Positions 32,555 to 40,194 of a stretch of DNA of 64,000 nt are shown one piece after another. The notes below the pieces were generated by a model. The model was not told the origin of the DNA and ran no database searches. It saw only the letters and a list, made by a program, of their open reading frames with translations. The stretch comes from Desulfonatronum sp. SC1 (GTDB taxonomy: Bacteria > Desulfobacterota > Desulfovibrionia > Desulfovibrionales > Desulfonatronaceae): NCBI RefSeq assembly GCF_003046795.1, contig NZ_PZKN01000023.1, positions 1 to 64,000 on the forward strand, written 5' to 3'. The position numbers and the translations under genes were made by a program. How positions within the stretch are numbered: the stretch's first letter is position 1; each line of letters begins with the position of its first letter.

Positions 32555-33870
32555 GGCATGGGCTTGCGACTGCTGAGCAGGAAGACGGGGTTTTGGGCGC
32601 TGATGCGCACGTCGTCGGCCAGGGGAGCGCCGTGCCCGGCCTGGACCTGGACGATTTCCAGACCAAGGCCGTGGTGCTCCAGAAGTGTTTTGGCCCGGTG
32701 CATGCTTCCCAGAAGCACGGTCGCGGCCACCAGCTTGCCGCCGGGCTTGAGCCTGTCCCAGGCTGATTCCAAAATATCCTTCGAAACATCACCCGGATCG
32801 CGGCCCTGCATGTTTCGTGGGCTGCTTCGTGGGCTGTTTTGGGGGCTGCATCCTAAACTGCTTCCGAGGCCGCCGCCGAGAAAGATCCGATCCGGGTGGG
32901 GCAACGTTTCCAGACAGTCGGGCATCTGGCCGTGGACCACCTGGACCCAGAAGGCGTTGGTTCGCCGGACGTTCTCCCGGATCATCGCGACGCGGCGCTC
33001 CTCCCGCTCCACGGCCACCACGCCGCCCCTGGGCAGGAGCAGGCCGGCTTCGATGCCCACGGAACCGCACCCGGCCCCCAGATCCCAGAGCAGATGATCC
33101 GGCTCCAGGGCCAGGGCCGCCAGGGCCGCGGCCCGAATCGTCGGTTTGGTGATCAGGCCGCGCTCGTGAACGTAATCCTCTACGGCCATTCCCAGGGTCA
33201 GGGTGATTTCCGGCTCTCGGACTCGTTCCAGGAGGACGAGGTTCAACGGAGAAAAGGCCCGTCCGGCGGCCTGTTCCAAGGAGTACGCTCCCCAATTCTG
33301 GCTGGGCAGCCCCAAGTCCTCGAAAACCCACATCCGGAAGTTGTCCGCCCCGCGCTCCATAAGCATCCCGGCCAGGACCGCCGGGGCATGCCGCTCGTCC
33401 GTATACACGGCCACCCGATGGTTGCGGCCCAGGGCCGCGAATAACGACGCGGTTCGATCCCGACCGTGCAGGGAGACCGCCGGGACGTTCTGCCAAGCGA
33501 TGCCCAGCAGCGCGGCGGCTGCCTGGAGCGTGGTGGTTCCGGGATGCAGCCGAACGTTTTCGCGCCCCAGACGGCGGACCAGCAGCGGGCCGATTCCGTA
33601 AAAACAGGGGTCCCCGCCCACCAGCACCACCACGCGGCGTCCGGCTTCCCAGGCCTGGTCCAATCGTTCCAGCGGCGAGGCTAGGGGAGCCTTGAGCACG
33701 ACTCGTTCGCCCCGGAAATTCGGGAAGTCCGCCTGGATGCGTTCCCCGGCGGCCAGCATGTCCGCCTCCTGGATCAAGCGTTCCAGTTCCGCATGGCCAT
33801 GCCGCGGCCCTTGTCCCAGTCCGACGACGTCGATGGGATGGCGGATCGGCTGGACATGATGGATGGACAT
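32551..33870 (-). CDS. cobL: Bifunctional precorrin-6B/8 methyltransferase-decarboxylase CbiET (CobL)
   Basis: 439 residues. An N-terminal CbiE tetrapyrrole methylase domain (VVGLGQGP; VLVGGDPCFYGIGPLL) is followed from about residue 240 by the CbiT domain with the class I AdoMet motif WDLGAGCGSVGIEAG. Together they methylate C-5 and C-15 and decarboxylate the C-12 acetate. The region near 32800-32860 encodes a low-complexity Ser/Pro/Gln-rich insertion (SSLGCSPQNSPRSSPRN) that is unusual for the family. Confidence 0.92.
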   Translation of the reverse strand: MSIHHVQPIRHPIDVVGLGQGPRHGHAELERLIQEADMLAAGERIQADFPNFRGERVVLKAPLASPLERLDQAWEAGRRVVVLVGGDPCFYGIGPLLVRRLGRENVRLHPGTTTLQAAAALLGIAWQNVPAVSLHGRDRTASLFAALGRNHRVAVYTDERHAPAVLAGMLMERGADNFRMWVFEDLGLPSQNWGAYSLEQAAGRAFSPLNLVLLERVREPEITLTLGMAVEDYVHERGLITKPTIRAAALAALALEPDHLLWDLGAGCGSVGIEAGLLLPRGGVVAVEREERRVAMIRENVRRTNAFWVQVVHGQMPDCLETLPHPDRIFLGGGLGSSLGCSPQNSPRSSPRNMQGRDPGDVSKDILESAWDRLKPGGKLVAATVLLGSMHRAKTLLEHHGLGLEIVQVQAGHGAPLADDVRISAQNPVFLLSSRKPMP

Positions 33871-34043
33871 GGTTCGGGCCTGGGGTTGCGCGAGGGCTGG
33901 ATGCTGAATATGACAACCTTTCTTGACGGCTGGAGAACGTCTTGCCGGGCCGAAGGACCGTTTGTCAGGAATCCTTCACGGCAAGGCGAAATAGGTGTTC
34001 AACCGGACCGCCTCGGCGGTCATGCTTACCAAAGGTTCGGAAC

Positions 34044-34613
34044 ATGAGCAAAGAAAACGTCGGCGTCAGAATCCGCAACTTGCGGGAGGAGCGGGAAATC
34101 AACCGGGAGCAGTTGGCCGAGCGCACTGGTTTGGCTCCGGAATTCATCTCCCGCATGGAAGACTCCGGGGATGTCCCCTCCCTCGGCCCGTTGCTGAAGG
34201 TCGCCCGGGGCCTGGGCGTGCGGCTGGGCACCTTTCTGGACGATCAGGTCAGCCGCGATCCGCTGATCGTGCGCCTCGAAGAACGCCAGGCCGGGCTGAA
34301 CATGCACAAGGACCACGGCGGTCCGCTGGCCCTGCGCTTCTTCCCCTTGGGCCTGGGCAAGACCGACAGGCACATGGAGCCCTTCTTCATCCAGGTGCTC
34401 CCCGACCCGGCCCGGGAAAAAAGCCTTTCCGCCCATGAGGGCGAGGAATTCATCGTCGTCGTATCCGGAGAGATCGAGCTGCGCTACGGCCGGGAGACCC
34501 AGCGACTCAAGGCCGGAGACTCGGTCTACTACAACTCCGCGATTCCGCATCACGTGGGAGCGGTGGGCCCGGAACCGGCGGAGATCTACGCGGTATTGTA
34601 CATCCCTGAGTAA
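34044..34613 (+). CDS. XRE regulator with C-terminal cupin domain
   Basis: 189 residues: an N-terminal HTH (VGVRIRNLREEREINREQLAERTGLAPEFISRMED) and a C-terminal cupin_2 barrel (EEFIVVVSGEIELRYGRETQRLKAGDSVYYNSAIPHHVGAVG) that would bind a small ligand. It resembles the SutR/PuuR type of cupin repressors. The next gene, an acyl-CoA ligase on the same strand 48 bp on, is the probable target and operon partner (inference). Confidence 0.88.
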   Translation: MSKENVGVRIRNLREEREINREQLAERTGLAPEFISRMEDSGDVPSLGPLLKVARGLGVRLGTFLDDQVSRDPLIVRLEERQAGLNMHKDHGGPLALRFFPLGLGKTDRHMEPFFIQVLPDPAREKSLSAHEGEEFIVVVSGEIELRYGRETQRLKAGDSVYYNSAIPHHVGAVGPEPAEIYAVLYIPE

Positions 34614-34661
34614 CGTTCCGAACAGGTAGTTGCTCAACAAACGTCCATCTGGGGAGCATTC

Positions 34662-36314
34662 GTGGACAAGCCAATTCTTCGAGAAATCACCCTGGGCCGA
34701 CTTCTGGACGAGGCCGTCAGGGACTATCCGGACAATGACGCCGTGGTCTACGTGGACCGCAACTTTCGCCTCACCTACCAGGAGTTCGGGGAGGTGGTGG
34801 ATCAACTGGCCAAGGGCCTGATGCACCTGGGGGTGCAAAAAGGGGAGAAAGTGGCGGTCTGGGCCACCAACGTGCCTTACTGGGTGGCGCTGCAGTTCGC
34901 CACGGCCAAGATCGGCGCGGTGCTCCTGACCGTGAACACCAACTACAAATCCAACGAACTGGCCTATCTCCTGGAGCAGTCCGAGGCGGAGAACATCTTT
35001 CTGATCGACGGATTCCGGGATACGGACTACGTGGCCACGGTCAACGAACTGGTCCCCGAACTGCGCGTCGACGCCCGGGGGCACCTGCGCAGCAAACGTT
35101 TTCCGCACTTGAAGCGGGTCTTTTTTCTGGGGCCGGAAAAACACCGGGGCATGTACTCCATTCCTGAACTGCTGGCCCTGGGGCACATGGTTTCCCAGGC
35201 CGACTATCTGGCCAGACAGGCCACGCTGGATCCCCACGACGTGGTGAACATGCAGTACACCTCCGGGACCACCGGCTTCCCCAAAGGGGTGATGCTCACC
35301 CACTACAACATCGCCAACAACGGCTTCTGGATCGGCGAGAACCAGCTTTTCACCCACAAGGACCGGATCTGCCTGCCCGTGCCCCTGTTTCACTGCTTCG
35401 GTTGCGTGCTGGGCGTGCTGGCCGCGGTCAGCCACGGCAGCACCCTGGTCATCCTGGAAGGGTTCAACCCGGTGCATGTGATGGCCTCGGTGGAGCAGGA
35501 GCGCTGCACGGCCCTCTACGGCGTGCCGACCATGTTCATCGCCGTGCTGGAGCACCGCCTCTTTCCCAAGTTCGACTTCAGCTCCCTGCGCACCGGAATC
35601 ATGGCCGGTTCGCCCTGTCCGGTGCGGGTGATGCGCCAGGTCATGGAAAAGATGTACATGCGCGACATCACCATCTGCTACGGCCTGACCGAGACCTCGC
35701 CGGTGATGACCCAGACCCGGGTGGACGACGACGTCAACCGCCGGGTGGCCACGGTGGGTCGGGCCATGCCGGCCATCGAGGTCCGGGTGGTGGACCCGGA
35801 AACCAACCAGCCCGTGCCGCCGGGCGTCCAGGGCGAGGTCTGCTGCCGGGGCTACAACGTGATGAAGGGCTACTACAACATGCCCGAGGCCACGGCCCAG
35901 ACCATCGACGCGGACGGCTGGCTGCATTCCGGGGACCTGGGCGTGATGGACGAGGACGGCTACCTGGCCATCACCGGACGGATCAAGGACATGATCATCC
36001 GGGGCGGGGAGAACGTTTATCCGCGGGAGATCGAGGAATTTCTGTACACCATGGAGGGAATTTCCGACGTCCAGGTGGTGGGCGTGGCCAGCCGCAAGTA
36101 CGGGGAGGAGGTGGGCGCGTTCATCGTTCCCAAGCCCGGCGTGACGCTTACGCCGGAAGAGGTCAGGGACTTCTGCCGGGGGAAGATCGCTCGCTACAAG
36201 ACGCCGAGATACATCGCCTTCGTGCAGTCCTACCCCATGACCGCCAGCGGCAAGATCCAGAAATACAAACTGCGCGAAACCGCGGCCAAGCTGTTTCCCG
36301 AGGCCATGCGCTGA
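34662..36314 (+). CDS. AMP-forming fatty acyl-CoA synthetase
   Basis: A 550-residue ANL-superfamily ligase. The P-loop is YTSGTTGFPKG near residue 200; the adenine-binding YGLTETSP and motif DGWLHSGDLGVMDEDGYL follow; the hinge/core is GRIKDMIIRGGENVYPREIEEFL; the catalytic lysine is in ASGKIQKYKLRE. It activates a carboxylic acid (probably medium- or long-chain fatty acid) to its CoA ester. GTG start. Its upstream cupin regulator is probably its control gene. Confidence 0.92.
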   Translation: MDKPILREITLGRLLDEAVRDYPDNDAVVYVDRNFRLTYQEFGEVVDQLAKGLMHLGVQKGEKVAVWATNVPYWVALQFATAKIGAVLLTVNTNYKSNELAYLLEQSEAENIFLIDGFRDTDYVATVNELVPELRVDARGHLRSKRFPHLKRVFFLGPEKHRGMYSIPELLALGHMVSQADYLARQATLDPHDVVNMQYTSGTTGFPKGVMLTHYNIANNGFWIGENQLFTHKDRICLPVPLFHCFGCVLGVLAAVSHGSTLVILEGFNPVHVMASVEQERCTALYGVPTMFIAVLEHRLFPKFDFSSLRTGIMAGSPCPVRVMRQVMEKMYMRDITICYGLTETSPVMTQTRVDDDVNRRVATVGRAMPAIEVRVVDPETNQPVPPGVQGEVCCRGYNVMKGYYNMPEATAQTIDADGWLHSGDLGVMDEDGYLAITGRIKDMIIRGGENVYPREIEEFLYTMEGISDVQVVGVASRKYGEEVGAFIVPKPGVTLTPEEVRDFCRGKIARYKTPRYIAFVQSYPMTASGKIQKYKLRETAAKLFPEAMR

Positions 36315-36362
36315 CCGGAGGAGGCGGCCCGGTCTACGCCTCGCGACGCCACAGACCATCCC

Positions 36363-36923
36363 ATGCGTTTTTCGCTCCCGATCATTCTCATCCTGGCCCT
36401 GACGAACGTTTACCTCCTGGTTCAGTCAGGCGCACGTGTCCAGGACATGGTGCCGCCTTCAGCCGAAGAGAGCCTGGTGAGCGCCGAGCATCAGTTGAAG
36501 CTGCTCAAGGCCCAGGACAAGATCACGATCCTCAAGCTGATGCTGGACCGCTACCGCGAGGCCAACACCCACCGGCTGCGCCTGACTGCCTACACGGCCA
36601 GGCCCGAGGAAACCAATGAAGACGTGGAAAACACCGCGATCATGCAGACCCCAAGACCCGGATGGACGGTGGCGGTTTCCCACGACCTGCGGGGCTGGCT
36701 GGGCAAACGGGTCTACGTGGAAGGCTTCGGCGTGCGGTTCGTCGGGGACTTGATGAATCCCAGGTACTCGAAGTCCATCGACGTCCTGGTGGCCGACGTC
36801 GAGGAAGCCCGGGACATCGGCGTGATCCTGGACGTCTTCGTGACCCTGATCGAGCCCCTGCTCCCGGAGCATTACGACGGCGACTTCGATATCACGGCCG
36901 TGTTCAATTGGAATCGGGAATGA
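36363..36923 (+). CDS. Exported 3D-domain protein
   Basis: A 186-residue protein with a signal anchor (MRFSLPIILILALTNVYLLVQSG). From residue ~77 (RLTAYTARPEETNED) to ~150 it has the 3D domain of MltA- and RpfB-like hydrolases: VAVSHDLRGWLGKRVYVEGFGVRFVGDLMNPRYSKSIDVLVAD, with the third Asp in SIDVLVAD. Probably a periplasmic cell-wall-associated protein; catalytic activity not established. The first domain Asp corresponds to a position where the sequence has Glu, so full catalysis is uncertain. Confidence 0.78.
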   Translation: MRFSLPIILILALTNVYLLVQSGARVQDMVPPSAEESLVSAEHQLKLLKAQDKITILKLMLDRYREANTHRLRLTAYTARPEETNEDVENTAIMQTPRPGWTVAVSHDLRGWLGKRVYVEGFGVRFVGDLMNPRYSKSIDVLVADVEEARDIGVILDVFVTLIEPLLPEHYDGDFDITAVFNWNRE

Positions 36924-36954
36924 CGGGTCAATCCCGAAGGGGCTGTGTGCCGAT

Positions 36955-37077
36955 AGTCCGTTCAAAAACCTCCAAGTGCAAGGAACAAGAAAAGCTCAAT
37001 TTCGAAGCGTATTTATTGATGCGTGAGAGTTTGAGTTTTTTGCAGCGACGCAGCAATTGGGGGTTTTTCAACGGACT
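36955..37077. repeat. Intergenic repeat family 1, short copy (B)
   Basis: A 123-bp element with termini AGTCCGTTCAAAAAC and GTTTTTCAACGGACT. It is the inverted counterpart of copy A (30460-30658) and again lies between two convergent genes (3D-domain and CgeB-like), reaching to 7 bp from the latter's stop. It could act as a bidirectional terminator. Confidence 0.8.
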
Positions 37078-37083
37078 ATTCGG

Positions 37084-38115
37084 TTATCCGAATGTCTCCA
37101 GGCAGGCATCCCGTGCCACTTCGGCATAAAAACGGCGGTGTTCCGGGGGTAAAGGGATTTCCTTGTCCGTGGCCAGGGAGGCATAGGTCTTGAGCAGGTG
37201 TTCGCGGACCACCCTCATCCCGTTTTTGCGTCGGCTCCCGGCTCCGGAAGCCTGGAGATCCTCGGCCAGCCGGATAATTTCCCGGGCTCGGACCGTGGCA
37301 CTGTGATCCCGCTGCACCCGACGCTTGCCGCGCAGGGCGATTTCGCCCAGCCGTTCCGGATCGGCCAGGGCCTCTTGAGCGATGCGGGTCGCGGCTGAGG
37401 CATCGTTGCGGGGATAGACCAGGATTTCCTCGCCAGGTACGAACGCCTCCCGCAGACCGTTTTCCACATCCTCGGTGAGCACCGCCGCTCCGCAGGCCGC
37501 GGCCTGGAACAGCCGAAAATTCAACTCGCCCACCACGCTCTGGTTGATCACGATCCGACTGCGCCCGAAGATCGGCGCGTACGCGCCCTGCTGGACAATG
37601 GTAGGGCAGGCTTGGCGGAACCTGCGTAAAAACGGCCCTCGGTCCGGGTTCAGCGGCGGATTCAGCGTGCCCACGAAACTGACCGGAATGTCCCGCTCCA
37701 TGCCGGGATCCCGGTCCATGTCCAGACGGCAGTAGAGCGGAAACCAGCGGCATTCCCGCCAGGCCCGTGGATCCCAAAACAGCTTCAGATAGTCCTTCTG
37801 GGCCACCAGGAACAGGTCAAAGGCCCAGCTGTAGGGCACGTGCCAGGGGTTGCAGTACTGGTCGATGGAGTACCCGACCACCACCCCCGGCAGCCGCTCC
37901 AGGCCAAAGACCTCCAGCGGTCGACACCGGTCCACCCAGACGGTCAGTTCCGGCCGGAAATCCCGGGCCGAAAGAATCTCCCACAGTTCCCGCGGACCGA
38001 TGAGATGCTCAAGGGGCACGTCATGACCGGCCCCCTTGCCCATGCTCAGGACATGGTGCCCCATGTTTTTCCAAGCCTGGACGAAGTCCGTTCCCCCAAC
38101 GCTCAAGATGCGCAT
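37084..38115 (-). CDS. CgeB-like glycosyltransferase
   Basis: A 343-residue GT-B-like protein: ILSVGGTDFVQAWKNMGH at the N-terminus, PVSFVGTLNPPLNPDRGPFL in the middle, and the C-terminal nucleotide-sugar segment SVVGELNFRLFQAAACGAAVLTEDVENGLREAFVPGEEILVYP, with the E-x7-E motif of the CgeB/DUF3880 group. Likely adds sugars to a surface glycan; donor and acceptor unknown. It ends 7 bp from repeat B. Confidence 0.82.
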   Translation of the reverse strand: MRILSVGGTDFVQAWKNMGHHVLSMGKGAGHDVPLEHLIGPRELWEILSARDFRPELTVWVDRCRPLEVFGLERLPGVVVGYSIDQYCNPWHVPYSWAFDLFLVAQKDYLKLFWDPRAWRECRWFPLYCRLDMDRDPGMERDIPVSFVGTLNPPLNPDRGPFLRRFRQACPTIVQQGAYAPIFGRSRIVINQSVVGELNFRLFQAAACGAAVLTEDVENGLREAFVPGEEILVYPRNDASAATRIAQEALADPERLGEIALRGKRRVQRDHSATVRAREIIRLAEDLQASGAGSRRKNGMRVVREHLLKTYASLATDKEIPLPPEHRRFYAEVARDACLETFG

Positions 38116-38125
38116 GCTTTGTGCC

Positions 38126-38803
38126 TCAAAAGTATCCCAGACTGCGCAGGGTTTCCAGTTGGCGTTCCTTGTCCTGATCCCTGCCGGAGCGCTCCCCGCC
38201 GCCCGCGGCCTGATCCGGCGCGACGGTGCAGGGCATGCAGCCCAGGGAGCGGTAGCCTTGGGCGTAGAGCGTGCAATAGGGCAGCCCTTGTTCCATGATG
38301 CAGGCCCAGATGTCCATTTCCGTCCAGTCCAGGATCGGGTTGACCTGGAGATGATCCGGGGATTCGCGAGGCTCCACGGGCTGGCGGTCGCATCGGCTGG
38401 GCGACTCGTCCCGGCGCAGCCCGGTGAGCAGGGCGGATAGGTGGAGGTCGCCGACGGCCTGTTGCAAGGGAAGAATCTTCAGGTCGCGGCAGCAGGCCAG
38501 CTTGTTCTGGGCCACGGGGTAGTCGTCCAGGGAGATATACGGGCGTTGCACATGCAGGTCTATTTCCCATTCCCGGGCCACCTGGTCGCGCAATTCCAGA
38601 ACCTCGGGGAACTTGAGCCCGGTATCCAGGTTCACGGCCCGACAGGGAGCCATGCCCCGCTCTCGGAGCAAGGAGCGCCACAGCCAGAGCACCACGGTGG
38701 AGTCTTTGCCTCCGGTCCAGGCCACGGCTGTCTGTTCAGGACCATGTGCGGCCAGAACCTGTTCGAGGATGCGCCGAGAGTGGAGTATTATTTCATGCAG
38801 CAT
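38126..38803 (-). CDS. PAPS reductase / ATP-sulfurylase-like PP-loop protein
   Basis: 225 residues of the adenine-nucleotide alpha-hydrolase (PP-loop) family: AVAWTGGKDSTVVLWL is the ATP-pyrophosphatase signature; NLDTGLKFPEVLELRD and LACCRDLKILPL match the CysH family; GLRRDESPSR is the substrate loop; a terminal LGCMPCT supplies two Cys. Not a typical assimilatory CysH since it lacks the terminal ECGLH motif; the exact reaction is uncertain. It begins 17 bp after the ftsX-like direct repeat on the same strand, so it was probably once directly downstream of the ftsX-type gene. Confidence 0.82.
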   Translation of the reverse strand: MLHEIILHSRRILEQVLAAHGPEQTAVAWTGGKDSTVVLWLWRSLLRERGMAPCRAVNLDTGLKFPEVLELRDQVAREWEIDLHVQRPYISLDDYPVAQNKLACCRDLKILPLQQAVGDLHLSALLTGLRRDESPSRCDRQPVEPRESPDHLQVNPILDWTEMDIWACIMEQGLPYCTLYAQGYRSLGCMPCTVAPDQAAGGGERSGRDQDKERQLETLRSLGYF

Positions 38804-38820
38804 GGTGTTTCATCGTGGTT

Positions 38821-38882
38821 TCATTCATTACGCTGTAAAGCCCTGGGCCGGATGGCCGGGAGCATATTCCGGCCGGGCCGCG
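38821..38882 (-). repeat. Left flanking repeat of the integron island (ftsX-like 3' end)
   Basis: Imperfect copy of 42275-42337. The first 13 bases (TCATTCATTACGC) are identical; the rest matches at roughly 75 percent. Translated on the minus strand it gives an ALQRNE terminus versus ALLRNE for the permease. It supplies the last ~17 codons of the truncated integrase frame. Confidence 0.75.
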
Positions 38883-39834
38883 GAGGAATCATCGTGTATC
38901 TGCTCTTGCTCCCCTTGCCGACTTGCATGGAAAGCTGGAGGCGTTCCAAATTTACGTCTTTCACCCGCAGCCGCAACAACTCGGTCAACCGCAATCCCGC
39001 CGCGTACACCAGCTCAGCCATCAAACGATAGGTTCCGCCCATGGCATCGAAAAGTCGTTTGCATTCGCCTTGCGACAGGACCGTGGGCACTTTCCGCTTT
39101 CGCCGCGCTCGCGAAAAATCGCTGAAATCCCCAGGATCACGTAGCAGGGCTTCAGGGAAAAAGAAAACCACGGCATTCAACGCCTGGGCCTGGGTCGCGA
39201 CCGCCACCCGCTCCTTGACCGCCAAGTCGGCATTATGGTGATCCAGATCAGCAAGGGGCTTGTCACCGATGGAGGCCATGAACCGCCTGCACCATGACCG
39301 ATATGTCTTCTCGCTGTTCCCGGTCAGGTTCTTCTCTCGTATTCGTCGGACCAAGGCCTGCTCCCACTCCGGCCTGCCAAGAGTCCGGGTGCCGTCCGTG
39401 GGCACGTCATTCATGGAGTAAACGCGATAGTCGCCGACCTTTCGAGCGGCTCCTGCTGGGTGTTTCTCTGAAATGGGCGGTTGGGGCGGGTTTGTTTCTT
39501 TGTTGGGCGCGTGGCTTGATCTCGGAACATGATCACCGACACCAGCTTCCGTTATCTCAGACGATGACGCCCTTTTCTCCGTCATGCGCTTGCGCCCCTC
39601 CAGGAAATGCCAGCGCAACGCCTCTCGACGGATCGGGAAACGATCAGGGTCCAGATATGATTGCCTCCATTCCAAATGTCGTTTAAATGTTTCAGCGTCA
39701 GCAATTTTGTCGGTTTCCCAAAGCCAGTACCGGAATTTGACGATGGCTTCTCGATATGCGTGATAACGATCCGGAGGGACACTGGCCTTCAAGACCTTCT
39801 CCCAGTCGTCAAAAATGATCACGGTTCTATCCAT
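38821..39834 (-). pseudogene. intI: Integron-type tyrosine recombinase, 3'-truncated
   Basis: The intact part has the N-terminal core-binding domain typical of integron integrases (RIREKNLTGNSEKTYRSWCRRFMASI..., AQALNAVVFFFPEALL) and the beginning of the catalytic domain (KVPTVLSQGECKRLFDAMGGTYRLMAELVYAAGLRLTELLRLRVKDV) with the first catalytic Arg in GLRLTELLRL, then GKGSKSR. There the homology stops: the last ~17 residues (from RNMLPAIRPRALQRNE) come from the ftsX-type repeat. The HxxR and Tyr of the active site are absent, so it cannot recombine. An extra ~190-residue N-terminal region precedes the core. Start 39834 with SD GGAGG at 39840-39844; longer starts cross the operator. Confidence 0.82.
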
Positions 39835-39840
39835 CATTTC

Positions 39841-39933
39841 CTCCGAGGTCAGCTTTATATCCCGCATTTTAGGTGAACATATGACTGCCGCATAAAGCTG
39901 ACCTCTATACAAAGCATATAGCTGATCTCGGAG
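39841..39933. promoter_or_regulatory. Three operator-like copies over the integrase start
   Basis: The motif ATAAAGCTGACCTC occurs at 39892-39905 (plus strand), its inverse GAGGTCAGCTTTAT at 39845-39858, and a variant ATATAGCTGATCTCGG at 39916-39931. The first copy overlaps the integrase SD. The outer two extend to CTCCGAGGTCAGCT against AGCTGATCTCGGAG. This looks like a repressor site controlling intI and perhaps the cassette promoter; the protein is unknown. Confidence 0.6.
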
Positions 39934-40009
39934 TCAAGAAGGATCTGTCAGTGGTGTCTTAATGTCTCGAAATGATACGCTGATTGTGGATTTTTTTCGA
40001 AAAGTGCTT

Positions 40010-40016
40010 GTTAAGT
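40010..40016 (+). other. Candidate attI core site
   Basis: GTTAAGT fits the GTTRRRY core, lies about 175 bp upstream of the integrase start, at the place where the first cassette would begin. Between it and the first attC-like repeat are 90 bp without an ORF but with a GCGGAA..TTCCGC hairpin. The assignment is tentative. Confidence 0.4.
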
Positions 40017-40100
40017 TAGCAGGTGTTGAGGCCGGGAATTGGGGGGGGCGGAATTTTGTGAGTTCCGCATAATAACACTGTTCCCGCGACGCTTTCGCGT

Positions 40101-40177
40101 CGCCGGAACGTGCCGGGGCTTACTGCGTCCCCGCGGAAGCCGCGTCGAGAACAACCGGCTGGACCGGCACGTTAGAC
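40101..40177 (+). repeat. attC-like recombination site, copy 1
   Basis: Ends in GTTAGAC (GTTRRRY core) at 40171-40177. AACGTGCCGG (40107-40116) pairs with CCGGCACGTT (40164-40173). The interior shares CGGGGCT-ACTGCGTCC and the CCGCGGAAGCCGCGTCGAGA block with copy 2. A GCGACGC hairpin precedes it. Upstream R'' box is degenerate. Confidence 0.6.
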
Positions 40178-40194
40178 GCAGAAAGGTTGGAGTT

